Under the pieces are notes generated by a model. The model did not search any database. It had not been told where the DNA came from and saw only the letters and a program-made list of their open reading frames with translations. This document shows positions 9,201 through 15,784 of a stretch of 34,010 nucleotides of DNA, one piece after another (the stretch's first letter is position 1; each line of letters starts with the position of its first letter). This DNA is from Candidatus Saccharimonadota bacterium. GTDB taxonomy: Bacteria > Patescibacteriota > Saccharimonadia > Saccharimonadales > EFPC-124. The stretch is taken from contig JAEHDC010000026.1 in assembly GCA_016880595.1 (NCBI GenBank), positions 1 through 34,010 on the forward strand, read 5' to 3'. The position numbers and the translations under genes are program-made.

Positions 9201-9897
9201 CGTGCGCGTCTTTGTCGCTTGGCTGACTATAGTGAGCGTCGCAGGTTAAGACAACTTTTACATCAAGCTCTTTAGCAAGCTTTAAAACCTTCTGGTTTAC
9301 GGCGGTCTGCTCATCCCATTTGTGCGGATGTGCCGGATGACCATGATCCTGAACCTCCATGTAGTAACGGTCGCCAAACAAATTCTTATACCAAAGGGCA
9401 ATTTCTCGAGCCTTTTTTTCATCGCCGTTACGCAGGCTTTCTCCTATTTCGCCACCAATACAGGCCGACATAGCTATAACGCCTTCGCTGTATTTCTCAA
9501 GCAAATCGTGGTCAATGCGCGGTTTGTAATAATAGCCGTCTAGGTTGGCAATGGTACTAAGGCGCATCAGATTCTCGTATCCCTTGTTATTCATTGCTAA
9601 CAAGATAAGATGGAAGCGACCCTTGTCTTTAGCCGCGTCTTTGTCTGTGTGTTTACGCGAGGCCACATAGGTTTCGATGCCAATTACAGGCTTGATGTCG
9701 CGCGCTTTTGCCTCCTTATAGAACTCGATTGCACCACTAAGCGAACCGTGATCAGTAATTGCCATGGCCTTCATGCCAAGCTCTTTAGCATAATCTAACA
9801 TGCCCGGAACTTTTTGCAGACCGTCCAGCACGCTGTAGTGAGTATGATTGTGCAAATGCACATAGTTAGCAGCCGTAAGCTTATCAGGTTCAGCCAC
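6220..9897 (-). CDS. dnaE: DNA polymerase III alpha subunit
   Basis: This 1225-residue enzyme is the replicative polymerase core. The N-terminal PHP domain begins YVHLHNHTHYSVLDGL (12-27) with further metal-type motifs ITDHGSLSG (47-55) and LTCDAHY (217-223). The palm carries GPGRGSAAGS (387-396) and the catalytic acidic motif PDIDVDIQ (428-435). An OB-fold lies near residues 1000-1080 (VGGIIMDSRVIQTKTG, then GEMEVIVFP), followed by a C-terminal tail. It is DnaE1-like, not PolC, because it lacks an inserted exonuclease domain. An ATG at 9901-9899 is out of frame, so the start is GTG 9897, preceded by AGAGGAAAA as Shine-Dalgarno and by a TATAAT at about 9926. It stops at TGA, confirming that UGA terminates. 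It appears monocistronic. Confidence 0.97.
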   Translation of the reverse strand: MAEPDKLTAANYVHLHNHTHYSVLDGLQKVPGMLDYAKELGMKAMAITDHGSLSGAIEFYKEAKARDIKPVIGIETYVASRKHTDKDAAKDKGRFHLILLAMNNKGYENLMRLSTIANLDGYYYKPRIDHDLLEKYSEGVIAMSACIGGEIGESLRNGDEKKAREIALWYKNLFGDRYYMEVQDHGHPAHPHKWDEQTAVNQKVLKLAKELDVKVVLTCDAHYSQPSDKDAHEILLCVQTGAFLSDQDRFSLENFDLFVENPQKMIERWADEHPEVITNTVEVAERCNVEFELGRILIPKFSVPEGETEKTFLDRLVFKGIAERYCNIEPEKAAKMSIDEIRKIAPKDVVDRAQYELGVIDTMGFNGYMLIVQDFINWGKARGIIFGPGRGSAAGSIIAYTLYITDLDPLTYGLLFERFLNPDRISMPDIDVDIQDNRRDEVIQYCSDKYGADRVSNIVTFGKMAARAAVRDVARVMEVPYSEADRIAKLIPQPLQGRHIPLKVSIENDPDFKKEYNENPVAKKVIDQAIRLEGTIRSHGVHACGVVIAPSELVQYVPLEMAQKGVVATQFPMGQIEELGLLKMDFLGLSNLTIIKNTMRIMKRVHNAEVDLKTLPLDDRPAYELLSRGDTTGVFQLESAGMKRYLRELQPSVFDDIIAMVALYRPGPMQFIDDFVARKHGRKKIEYLHPLMKNALQNTYGILVYQEQVMQISKELCGFTGGQADTLRKAIGKKKIDVMQKMKVDFIDGAVKNGADRNVMDKFWKQLEDFAAYCFNKSHAACYALIAYWTAYLKAHYPAAFMAALMTSDQDDTDRLAIEISECQRMGMQVMNPDVNQSYAEFAVVPDTNQIRFGLLAVKNVGANAVEEILRARKDGEFKTLEDFLKRVNVRIVNRKNLESLLKAGAFDRFGDRSDLLFNLDTILAYASKVQKDAAAGQADLFGNLMQDMIPPLSLMPAPTKITERELLQWERELLGLYLSAHPLDKYNAYFSEQTAPIQNLTKEMDNKTATVGGIIMDSRVIQTKTGSKMAFVKMEDKTGEMEVIVFPKLYEEIGEKLVQDEVVKVKGKINAKDRDGKMTDDVKVIADEVVFVTQEQLDNYRATGKAMKLPKNGKITGVISSKPKENVTYTPVDERARPAEPESAPLQTEQQNPRLFVHVKNPDDRDALVKLKQKFNNFPGKCEVVLVLGEDKKTALKMPFTVDPHDELRAGVGELFGAECVALK

Positions 9898-9952
9898 GCA
9901 TTTTTCCTCTTATCATTTTCTAATTATAGCTGCAAAACATGCTAATGGGCAA

Positions 9953-9984
9953 TGCCGGCCGCGAAATTTTTTCCACGGCCGGCA
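9953..9984. terminator. Perfect GC-rich hairpin between the 139-residue membrane gene and dnaE
   Basis: TGCCGGCCG (9953-9961) pairs perfectly with CGGCCGGCA (9976-9984) over a 14-base loop. It lies just after the stop of the upstream minus-strand gene. A T-run is poor on both sides, so termination is inferred from position and stem strength. Confidence 0.55.
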
Positions 9985-9989
9985 ATTTA

Positions 9990-10409
9990 TCATAGGACGT
10001 TGGCGAGCGCCAAGAAAACAGCAAAAGCAGTATTTATTGCTAAATAAGCCACTATCGTTGTTTGCAGACGCCGAATGCTAAACCTACCAAACAGCGCAAC
10101 AATGGCCGTAATAGCGGTTGCAATTCGCCAGCCTTCTGACGTCTGATTTTGCCAGGCGCAGAACAATAGATAAGCTATTATCAAGTTATTGGCTATACTC
10201 AGCACCATGCCGATTCGCCCAAGCTTCTCAGTATGGCTGTTATGATTCGAGGAAAAGAAAATGCCCGGAGAACCGTTTTCTTTCCACGCCATATAGCGCA
10301 TCTGGTTTACTCGCCCGATATGTTCTACTTCCTCCTTTTGCCTAACATTTAGCGGAATGCTGATTAAGCCTAAAATCACATATAGCAAAAGCAGCGCCCA
10401 GTTCAACAC
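9990..10409 (-). CDS. Small four-helix membrane protein of unknown function
   Basis: About 139 residues with four hydrophobic segments: LNWALLLLYVILGLISIPL near the N-terminus, GMVLSIANNLIIAYLLFCAW, AITAIVALFGRF and VAYLAINTAFAVFLALANVL. A polar cytosolic or external loop with RQKEEVEHIGRVNQ separates the first two. The frame is open to a TTG at 10424, but a GGAGG (10418-10422) sits 8 bases before GTG 10409, so I take that start. I do not recognise a family. It is followed by a strong hairpin and preceded by an AT-rich region, suggesting a single-gene transcript. Confidence 0.7.
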   Translation of the reverse strand: MLNWALLLLYVILGLISIPLNVRQKEEVEHIGRVNQMRYMAWKENGSPGIFFSSNHNSHTEKLGRIGMVLSIANNLIIAYLLFCAWQNQTSEGWRIATAITAIVALFGRFSIRRLQTTIVAYLAINTAFAVFLALANVL

Positions 10410-10501
10410 CGCCAGCACCTCCAAAGGCCGATACGTCCTATATTATCTTATAATAAACTAGGTTTCTAATAAATAAAACTTTATATTTTGCATAAGTTGT
10501 G

Positions 10502-10534
10502 GCCTGACTGTAGCACAAGAGACCACAGCCAGGC
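10502..10534. terminator. Imperfect hairpin downstream of the 119-residue membrane gene
   Basis: GCCTGACTGT (10502-10511) faces ACAGCCAGGC (10525-10534), nine of ten pairs, 13-base loop. It sits 16 bases after the stop of the minus-strand gene and probably ends it. No T-run. Confidence 0.45.
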
Positions 10535-10549
10535 TAAAGCACTTTAGAG

Positions 10550-10909
10550 CTAGCAAATTACGTGAGTCAAGTACAAGAATGCAGTAAAGACAATTGCAAC
10601 AAGCATGTTTGCAGCCCAACGCCACTTAGGTGAATACGAGTATATTGGAACAAAAAGTAGCACAGCGCACACAATCACCATGATGATGCGTCCAGTCCAC
10701 CCAAAAGACAAAGCTGCATGATACAAAAGCAACAATGCCACTAACGTCACAGTTGGCTTCATTAGCGAACGCATAAAGCGCAAGAGCCCAAGGAAGAATC
10801 CGTCAATGTGATCACGTAAATTCAAAAAATCATCCAGAGGTCCGTACGTCATGTACATCACCAGCCAAGCTACGTATGCAACTGCATCCGTAACACGCAC
10901 AAGAATCAC
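10550..10909 (-). CDS. Small membrane protein of unknown function, 119 residues
   Basis: The protein has an N-terminal hydrophobic stretch (AVAYVAWLVMYMTYG), an amphipathic acidic/basic region (LDDFLNLRDHIDGFFLGLL), and three C-terminal hydrophobic segments (TVTLVALLLLYHAALSFG, IIMVIVCAVLLFVPIY and ANMLVAIVFTAFLYLTHVI). No family is recognised. The listed start is GTG with GGGAG a few bases upstream; a second GTG 12 bases later is also possible. The gene stands alone between two hairpin-bounded regions. It may be lineage-specific. Confidence 0.6.
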   Translation of the reverse strand: MILVRVTDAVAYVAWLVMYMTYGPLDDFLNLRDHIDGFFLGLLRFMRSLMKPTVTLVALLLLYHAALSFGWTGRIIMVIVCAVLLFVPIYSYSPKWRWAANMLVAIVFTAFLYLTHVIC

Positions 10910-10960
10910 CCACTCCCAACTTATAAAGAGCTTTGTAGGTTATGATAACACAATCTTTAT

Positions 10961-11371
10961 CTAATTCTTACCTTGGAGGTTATTTAATACGTAATGAACG
11001 CGATGCTGGCTTGGATCGTGACTCAGTAAATCGTCAATATTCATAAAGATAGCACCTTCCGAACGATCTCCAACAAATTTTTCTGGCAAAGTTACCTCAG
11101 CTTGATGCAGGAGCCATAAAGCCCAAGCCTGACGACTTTCGGAAAAATACGGAAAAGCCATTACTAGCGTAGTGCTTTTTACATCTGTTATGCCGAGTTC
11201 CTCATTTAGCTCACGGTGCAGTGCTTCGGCCGCGCTTTCACCAAACTCAATCCCACCACCAGGCAGTCCAAAATGACCACCCTTCTCTACTATTAAAAGC
11301 ACTCGTCCTTTTTCGTCTTTAATAATAGCCTTAGCGGCCAAGCGATAAAAACAGTCTGGAATATTTTGCAT
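10961..11371 (-). CDS. Nudix hydrolase
   Basis: A 136-residue Nudix protein expected to cleave a nucleoside diphosphate linked to another moiety, using Mg2+. The complete Nudix box GX5EX7REUXEEXGU is present from G39 to I61 (GGIEFGESAAEALH then RELNEELGI), with E54, E57 and E58 as metal ligands. The N-terminal strand reads LAAKAIIKDEKGRVLLIVEK, typical of the family. Length is that of a minimal single-domain member; the substrate cannot be deduced (MutT-like cleaning or ADP-ribose are both possible). The ATG is preceded by a -10 six bases upstream and no Shine-Dalgarno, so translation is probably leaderless. It diverges from the G5/excalibur gene. Confidence 0.92.
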   Translation of the reverse strand: MQNIPDCFYRLAAKAIIKDEKGRVLLIVEKGGHFGLPGGGIEFGESAAEALHRELNEELGITDVKSTTLVMAFPYFSESRQAWALWLLHQAEVTLPEKFVGDRSEGAIFMNIDDLLSHDPSQHRVHYVLNNLQGKN

Positions 11372-11377
11372 ATGTAC

Positions 11378-11383
11378 ATTATG
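11378..11383 (-). promoter_or_regulatory. -10 box (CATAAT) of the Nudix gene, leaderless arrangement
   Basis: CATAAT on the minus strand ends six bases before the ATG; a TATACA lies 17 bases further upstream as a partial -35. The spacing fits transcription starting at the start codon. Confidence 0.5.
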
Positions 11384-11439
11384 CAGTAGGTAAGGTTAAA
11401 TGTATATAAGGTATTAATTAGAATCGAGTTAAACTAAAT

Positions 11440-12084
11440 ATGATTAGCAATATTAGTGTTTTATTATTTATTGCAACAGCCACAGCATTAACAATGGTAA
11501 TCTTTAAGCCAGATTCACTCAAAAGGTTTACAAGGGGGCTATCAAAAAAACAAATTATATTAAGACTATCTAGCGCGATGATACTTCTGATTATCATAAT
11601 CGGCATCTCAACGCCAGAAAGCGCTAACAACTTACAAGAATCAAGCCAGCAAAATGTCTCTTCCAAAACAGAGCTATTGCAAACTGAGTCAAAGGACGTT
11701 GAGGAGAAACAAGTGGTGGCATTTTCTGAGCAAAGGATTGAAACCGATAATCTGGCACAAGGCGAAGAACAAGTGATACAAGAAGGGCGCGATGGCGAAA
11801 AGACTCTAATATACTCCGTGACATACGCTAGCGGCCAGGAGATTTCAAGAACTTTAAAGAGCGAAATGGTTACAGTCCAGCCAGTTGATAAAATTATTTC
11901 GGTCGGAACATATATAGCTTCGAACTCGAACACATCATCGTCGAACAGCTCCAACTCTTCAAATGTTTATTACAAGAATTGTACAGCCGCACGAGCGGCT
12001 GGAGTAACTCCAATTTACGCTGGCCAGCCAGGTTATGCCTCACATCTTGACCGCGACAATGATGGGATTGCTTGCGAGGATTAA
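11440..12084 (+). CDS. Surface protein with G5 domain and C-terminal excalibur calcium-binding motif
   Basis: This 214-residue protein has two N-terminal hydrophobic segments (about 4-22 and 39-57), so it is membrane-anchored or has an unusual signal. Residues ~88-157 resemble a G5 domain (VVAFSEQRIETDNLAQGEEQ, then TVQPVDKIISVGT), a fold found in peptidoglycan-binding or adhesive proteins. A Ser/Asn linker (160-176) leads to an excalibur motif at 177-214: two cysteines (C181, C212) and the calcium loop DRDNDG (204-209). The G5-linker-excalibur pairing is known from envelope proteins of Gram-positive bacteria and Patescibacteria. An envelope or host-contact role is inferred. Its stop lies one base from the stop of the convergent YtxH-like gene, with no terminator between them. 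Confidence 0.85.
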   Translation: MISNISVLLFIATATALTMVIFKPDSLKRFTRGLSKKQIILRLSSAMILLIIIIGISTPESANNLQESSQQNVSSKTELLQTESKDVEEKQVVAFSEQRIETDNLAQGEEQVIQEGRDGEKTLIYSVTYASGQEISRTLKSEMVTVQPVDKIISVGTYIASNSNTSSSNSSNSSNVYYKNCTAARAAGVTPIYAGQPGYASHLDRDNDGIACED

Positions 12085-12085
12085 C

Positions 12086-12364
12086 CTACTTTTTCTCAAT
12101 AGCCTTCTCTGCTTTATTTACCACCTTCTTGGTTTCAATAGCAGCTTTGTCTACAACTTTTTTTGCCTCTGCGGCGGTTTTATCTACATTTTCCTTTGTC
12201 TCCTCAGCAGTTTCTTCGGCGTGGCCAATTGCTTCCTCTTTAATTTTTTCGGCTTGCTTTTTGAGGTCTTTTCTTGTTTCGCTACCAGCCTTTGGCGCTG
12301 TTATTACGCCTACAAACATGCCAATTAACGTTCCCCAAAAAAGCCCGCGCCCAAACTTGGACAT
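12086..12364 (-). CDS. YtxH-like small membrane protein with Ala/Lys/Glu coiled coil
   Basis: A 92-residue protein. The N-terminal segment GRGLFWGTLIGMFVGVITAP is a glycine-rich membrane helix as in YtxH proteins. Residues ~28-92 form a highly charged Ala/Lys/Glu/Val region with near-repeats (KKVVDKAAIETKK, KKVVNKAEKAIEKK), likely one long helix or coiled coil. YtxH-like proteins accompany stress or envelope functions in other bacteria, but the molecular role is unknown. Its start overlaps the stop of the next upstream gene by one base (TAATG), so the two are co-translated and probably work together. Confidence 0.75.
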   Translation of the reverse strand: MSKFGRGLFWGTLIGMFVGVITAPKAGSETRKDLKKQAEKIKEEAIGHAEETAEETKENVDKTAAEAKKVVDKAAIETKKVVNKAEKAIEKK

Positions 12365-12639
12365 TATTTGTCCTCCTCATCACCGTCGCGCTTTGAATGA
12401 CGTCGCATAAACCTGTCGGCAATATCACCAACCGTCCGCGCAATTACCGCTGGCGCTATTGCACTATGCAACTCATCAGAGATGGTAACAAATGTATCAG
12501 CACTTTCCTGCACGGTGTCGGCAACTTTTTCGGCCTTCTGAACAAGCTTTATTAGGTAGACAGTTAAAACTATCGACAGCGTCAAAAATATTGCAAGCGC
12601 CACCGATAAGAAGATTACTAGTATTTCTGCTGCGCCCAT
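12364..12639 (-). CDS. DUF948-like single-pass membrane protein
   Basis: A 91-residue protein with one N-terminal membrane helix (about 6-31, LVIFLSVALAIFLTLSIVLT), a helical amphipathic stretch (VQKAEKVADTVQESADTF), and a charged tail rich in Arg, Asp and Glu. This form, one helix followed by a heptad-like region and paired with a YtxH protein, resembles the DUF948/YtxG-YtxH arrangement. The match is by architecture rather than residue identity, so it is tentative. A strong Shine-Dalgarno (AAGGGGGA) precedes the ATG and an extended -10 lies further upstream, so this gene heads the small operon. Confidence 0.65.
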   Translation of the reverse strand: MGAAEILVIFLSVALAIFLTLSIVLTVYLIKLVQKAEKVADTVQESADTFVTISDELHSAIAPAVIARTVGDIADRFMRRHSKRDGDEEDK

Positions 12640-12664
12640 TTTTCCCCCTTGGTTATTTTAAACT

Positions 12665-12670
12665 AGTATA
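12665..12670 (-). promoter_or_regulatory. Extended -10 (TGTTATACT) for the DUF948-like/YtxH-like operon
   Basis: TATACT on the minus strand preceded by TGT, 25 bases before the ATG at 12639. This gives a normal leader containing the AAGGGGGA ribosome site. No clear -35. Confidence 0.5.
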
Positions 12671-12695
12671 ACAATTTGCGATTTGCTTGGCAAAG

Positions 12696-12962
12696 CTAAC
12701 TGTGCTGCCTTGGCTCGGCGCTAATTATGCACGTGACCACCAACAAAGCCAAAGCGCCGATTGTAGTAATGCCCGCGCCAATCATGTTGATGCTAAAAAT
12801 ATTTGTCTTATCTATTAAGCTATACAAGATACCAGTTATTGCAGCACCAAACGTCCCAACCGTGGCATAAGAGAACAGTCTTATTGCCGTTTGCGAACCT
12901 GTTAGAGCGGCTGTCGCACAACCTAAAAGTATGCCGGTTATAACCCAAAAAGCTATGCTCAT
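12696..12962 (-). CDS. Small membrane protein of unknown function, 88 residues
   Basis: Three hydrophobic segments: AFWVITGILLGCATAALTG, TVGTFGAAITGILYSL and MIGAGITTIGALALLVVTCI. The protein is rich in Gly, Ala and Ile and ends in a short polar tail. No family is recognised; its form resembles GlsB/YeaQ/YmgE-type transglycosylase-associated proteins but I cannot confirm that. The ATG follows the galU stop after one base (TAA A ATG), so it is translated from the galU transcript. Confidence 0.6.
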   Translation of the reverse strand: MSIAFWVITGILLGCATAALTGSQTAIRLFSYATVGTFGAAITGILYSLIDKTNIFSINMIGAGITTIGALALLVVTCIISAEPRQHS

Positions 12963-12963
12963 T

Positions 12964-13857
12964 TTACTTCAGTTTCTCTTGTAGATAGCTACGCAAACTA
13001 TCGCCAATGTCATCACGACGCAGCGCAAAATCTATTACGGTTTTTAGATATTCCAGCTTGTCGCCAGCGTCATAATAACGTCCACTCTTAATTTCTGCCG
13101 ACATAATTTTTTTGCCATCTTGCAGCATGAGCTTAAGTGCATCGTTATACCAAAGCTCGTCGCCTTCCTGCATTTGATTTTGGGCGGTTCGCAAATATTC
13201 AAAAATGTCTGGAGTGAACAAGAAGCCGCTAACCGTCGCCAGATCTGATGGAGCATTGGCTTTGCCAGGCTTCTCTATAACAGCGTCAGTATCAATGACG
13301 CCTGGCTCAACCTCAACGCCAGATGCAAAGCCATAACGAGCGTAATCTGCCTCGCTTTTTGCACGGATACATGCCAGAACAGAAGCATTGTATTTTTTAT
13401 AAAGATCAATAAGCTGCTGGAAGCGCGGCGGTGTGGCGTCAATAAAATCATCGCTCCAAGTGTAAATGAATGGCTCATCACCAATTAAATGAGCCACGTT
13501 AAGCAGTGGCGTTCCGTTGCCGTATGGGCCTTTTTGGCGCACATAAGCAAAGTTTGCCATTGTAGAAATTTCTTCAACCATCTTAAGCAGTGGTTTCTTT
13601 TTTTCACCGCCCATTTTTAAGTTAGCTATGAGGTCTTCGGTCGGACTATCAAAATGGTCCTCTATTGCCCGCTTGGCTTGACCAGTTACGATAATTATGT
13701 CTTTAATCCCAACAGACACAAGCTCTTCAACAACATATTGGATAATAGGCTTATCCACTAAAGGCAGCATCTCTTTAGGCATAGCTTTCGTTTGCGGCAA
13801 AAAGCGTGTACCAAAACCAGCAGCCGCTATCACAGCTTTTGTAGGTAGCTTTGTCAT
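12964..13857 (-). CDS. galU: UTP-glucose-1-phosphate uridylyltransferase
   Basis: A 297-residue nucleotidyltransferase that makes UDP-glucose from UTP and glucose-1-phosphate. The N-terminal signature is AAGFGTRFLPQTKAMPKEM (12-30), followed by DKPIIQYVVEELVSVGI and VTGQAKRAIEDHFD, all characteristic of bacterial GalU. The mid-region has the sugar-binding VIEKPGKANAPS and the C-terminal GRYYDAGDKLEYLKT. Length matches the family. A Shine-Dalgarno AAAGGA precedes the ATG. It lies 32 bases after gatB, possibly in the same transcript. UDP-glucose could serve the glycosyltransferases at the left end of the window (inference). Confidence 0.96.
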   Translation of the reverse strand: MTKLPTKAVIAAAGFGTRFLPQTKAMPKEMLPLVDKPIIQYVVEELVSVGIKDIIIVTGQAKRAIEDHFDSPTEDLIANLKMGGEKKKPLLKMVEEISTMANFAYVRQKGPYGNGTPLLNVAHLIGDEPFIYTWSDDFIDATPPRFQQLIDLYKKYNASVLACIRAKSEADYARYGFASGVEVEPGVIDTDAVIEKPGKANAPSDLATVSGFLFTPDIFEYLRTAQNQMQEGDELWYNDALKLMLQDGKKIMSAEIKSGRYYDAGDKLEYLKTVIDFALRRDDIGDSLRSYLQEKLK

Positions 13858-13889
13858 ATTTAGAAAATCCTTTTTAGGCTATATTTTAA

Positions 13890-15368
13890 CTATACGCCGA
13901 TTTGTTTAATTATCAAATCGCGTACGGCAGATGGGTTGGCTTTACCTTGACTGGCTTTCATAACCTGGCCGACCAAGAAACCTATAGCTTTCATTTGGCC
14001 GCTTTTTATATCTTCAGCAGCTTTTTGGTTGAATGGCTCGGCTAGAACTTTAGAGATAATAGCCTCAAGTGCCGAGCTATCATTTTCTTGCAAGAAACCC
14101 AGCTCTTCAGCCAGTTCGCGCGGCTCAGCCTCTGGCCTATGGCGCAAGGCAAACAAAAGTGCATCGGCATTATTAGAACTTAGTTCACCTTTTTGGCGCA
14201 GCTCAAAAACAGCCAAAAACTTTTTAGCAGAGGGCAACTCGCCAACTGATTTGCCGTCCTTTTCAAGGCCGTCGCAATAAGAGATATCCCGATTGGCAAT
14301 AAAGTTTGCGGCAAACCTGGCAGCCTCATTACCCTCTTGCGCTAAAACGGTCTTGGTGTAGCTGCTGTTGGTTAAAGCATCACGCAAAATCAAGGTTTCA
14401 GCAGTCTGTTGATCAATACCCCTGGCTTCAATTTCTGCACGCAGTTTTGACGGTAGCATTGGCATACTGCCCCGAACCTCCTCAATAAATTCATCGCTCA
14501 AAACTACTGGCGGTACATCTGGCTCTGGAAAGTAGCGATAGTCCATAGCCTCTTCTTTGCTGCGCTGCGGCACGGTTTTTTGAGTCGCCTCAACCCAACC
14601 GCGGGTTTCTTGGCGCACTGCCTTGCCAGTTTCCAGCAGTTCAATTTGACGTTTGACCTCAAATTCTATAGCGCGCTCAACAGCACGGAAAGAGTTTAGG
14701 TTTTTGACCTCTGTTCTTGTGCCTAATTCGTCAGCGCCTTTTTTTGCAACAGAAACGTTAACGTCAAAACGCATGTTGCCGTATTGAAGATCACCAAAAG
14801 TCACATCGGCATATTTCATAAGCAAATATAGCTCTTGAACATATGCTTTAGCTTCGGCGCTAGAATGCATGTCGGCTTCGCTTACAATTTCTAGCAGTGG
14901 AGTTCCAGCGCGGTTAAGGTCAACCAAGCTATATTCCGCGCCAGCCGGATGCGTGGACTTTCCGGCGTCCTCCTCTAAATGAGCATGATTTATCCGCACG
15001 CGCACCATGCTTTCGCCAACTGGCACATCAACAAAACCATCTAAAACAATTGGCCGGTCAAGCTGTGTAATCTGGTACCCCTTTGGTAAATCCGGATAAA
15101 AATAATGCTTGCGATCAAAGCTACTAATCTTACCGATGTTGGCATTCAATGCCAGGCCAGCGCGAACAGCCAACCGAACCGCCTCTTTATTTAAGATAGG
15201 CAAAGTGCCTGGCAGACCAAAGCACAAAGGCGAGGTGGCTTGGTTTGGCAATTTGCCGCGCTCGTCATTGTCTGCACCAGAGAACAATTTAGTCTTGGTC
15301 TTAAATTGCACATGGCATTCTATGCCGATCGTTGGCTGATAGCTGTCAAAAACAGATTTATCTAACAT
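13890..15368 (-). CDS. gatB: Asp-tRNA(Asn)/Glu-tRNA(Gln) amidotransferase subunit B
   Basis: A 492-residue GatB, the kinase-like subunit that activates the carboxylate of mischarged tRNA. The catalytic cradle is clear: TIGIECHVQFKTKTKLFSGA near residues 13-32, CFGLPGTLPILNKEAV, KHYFYPDLPKGYQITQ and the RAGTPLLEIVSE strand. The C-terminal GatB/YqeY helical domain occupies roughly 345-492 and ends VRDLIIKQIGV. The ATG shares a base with the stop of the preceding ORF (TAATG). The gene is third or fourth in a gatC-gatA-ORF-gatB unit. Presence of the complex implies indirect formation of Gln-tRNA and/or Asn-tRNA. Confidence 0.97.
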   Translation of the reverse strand: MLDKSVFDSYQPTIGIECHVQFKTKTKLFSGADNDERGKLPNQATSPLCFGLPGTLPILNKEAVRLAVRAGLALNANIGKISSFDRKHYFYPDLPKGYQITQLDRPIVLDGFVDVPVGESMVRVRINHAHLEEDAGKSTHPAGAEYSLVDLNRAGTPLLEIVSEADMHSSAEAKAYVQELYLLMKYADVTFGDLQYGNMRFDVNVSVAKKGADELGTRTEVKNLNSFRAVERAIEFEVKRQIELLETGKAVRQETRGWVEATQKTVPQRSKEEAMDYRYFPEPDVPPVVLSDEFIEEVRGSMPMLPSKLRAEIEARGIDQQTAETLILRDALTNSSYTKTVLAQEGNEAARFAANFIANRDISYCDGLEKDGKSVGELPSAKKFLAVFELRQKGELSSNNADALLFALRHRPEAEPRELAEELGFLQENDSSALEAIISKVLAEPFNQKAAEDIKSGQMKAIGFLVGQVMKASQGKANPSAVRDLIIKQIGV

Positions 15369-15784
15369 TACAAAGCTCCCAAATCTTTAAGCGCCGACCT
15401 AAAACTGCGCAAAGCTTTATCTGTTGCTACAAAATTTAAGTTAACATTTTGCTCGTGCGCCAAGCGATTTCGAAGTTTATGCGCCTGCCAAACATCATTA
15501 ACATTCATAAATGAACGATTGGCATCTTTTAGACGATCACCCATAGTCGCACCATAGAAGCCGCTCTGTTTTAGGGCATGGTCCAAAAGCTTATCCGCCT
15601 CAATAATCGCCAGCTGACAACCAGCGCTACCATTCTTTTTAAAGCTGTCAATTTTTTGCCATTGCTTTTGGTAATAAGCGCGATCCAGGCCGCTACGTTG
15701 GCGATTAGCAAAGTTGACGTAAATCCAAAACGCCAAAGCCAAGATTAAAATCACAACCAAAAAAATAAGTATCTTGCTATCCAC
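15368..15784 (-). CDS. Membrane-anchored HEPN-like protein inserted in the gat operon
   Basis: A 138-residue protein. One N-terminal membrane helix (about 4-24, ILIFLVVILILALAFWIYV) is followed by a soluble helical domain. The domain has the look of a HEPN fold: a helix with CQLAIIEADKLLDHALKQSG (56-75) and a second carrying RNRLAH (105-110), matching the R-x4-6-H motif that is the active site of HEPN ribonucleases. The frame is open to an ATG at 15799, but GAGGAG lying in the end of gatA is 7 bases before GTG 15784, so I take that start. It overlaps gatA by 8 bases and gatB by one, so it is translationally locked between two GatCAB subunits. Function is unknown; RNA binding or cleavage is an inference. 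Confidence 0.72.
   Translation of the reverse strand: MDSKILIFLVVILILALAFWIYVNFANRQRSGLDRAYYQKQWQKIDSFKKNGSAGCQLAIIEADKLLDHALKQSGFYGATMGDRLKDANRSFMNVNDVWQAHKLRNRLAHEQNVNLNFVATDKALRSFRSALKDLGAL

Noticed and set aside
11418..11954. 178-residue minus-strand frame opposite the G5/excalibur gene
   Set aside because: It is a shadow: the plus-strand frame contains recognisable G5 and excalibur motifs, while this one is Cys/Ser-rich without features.
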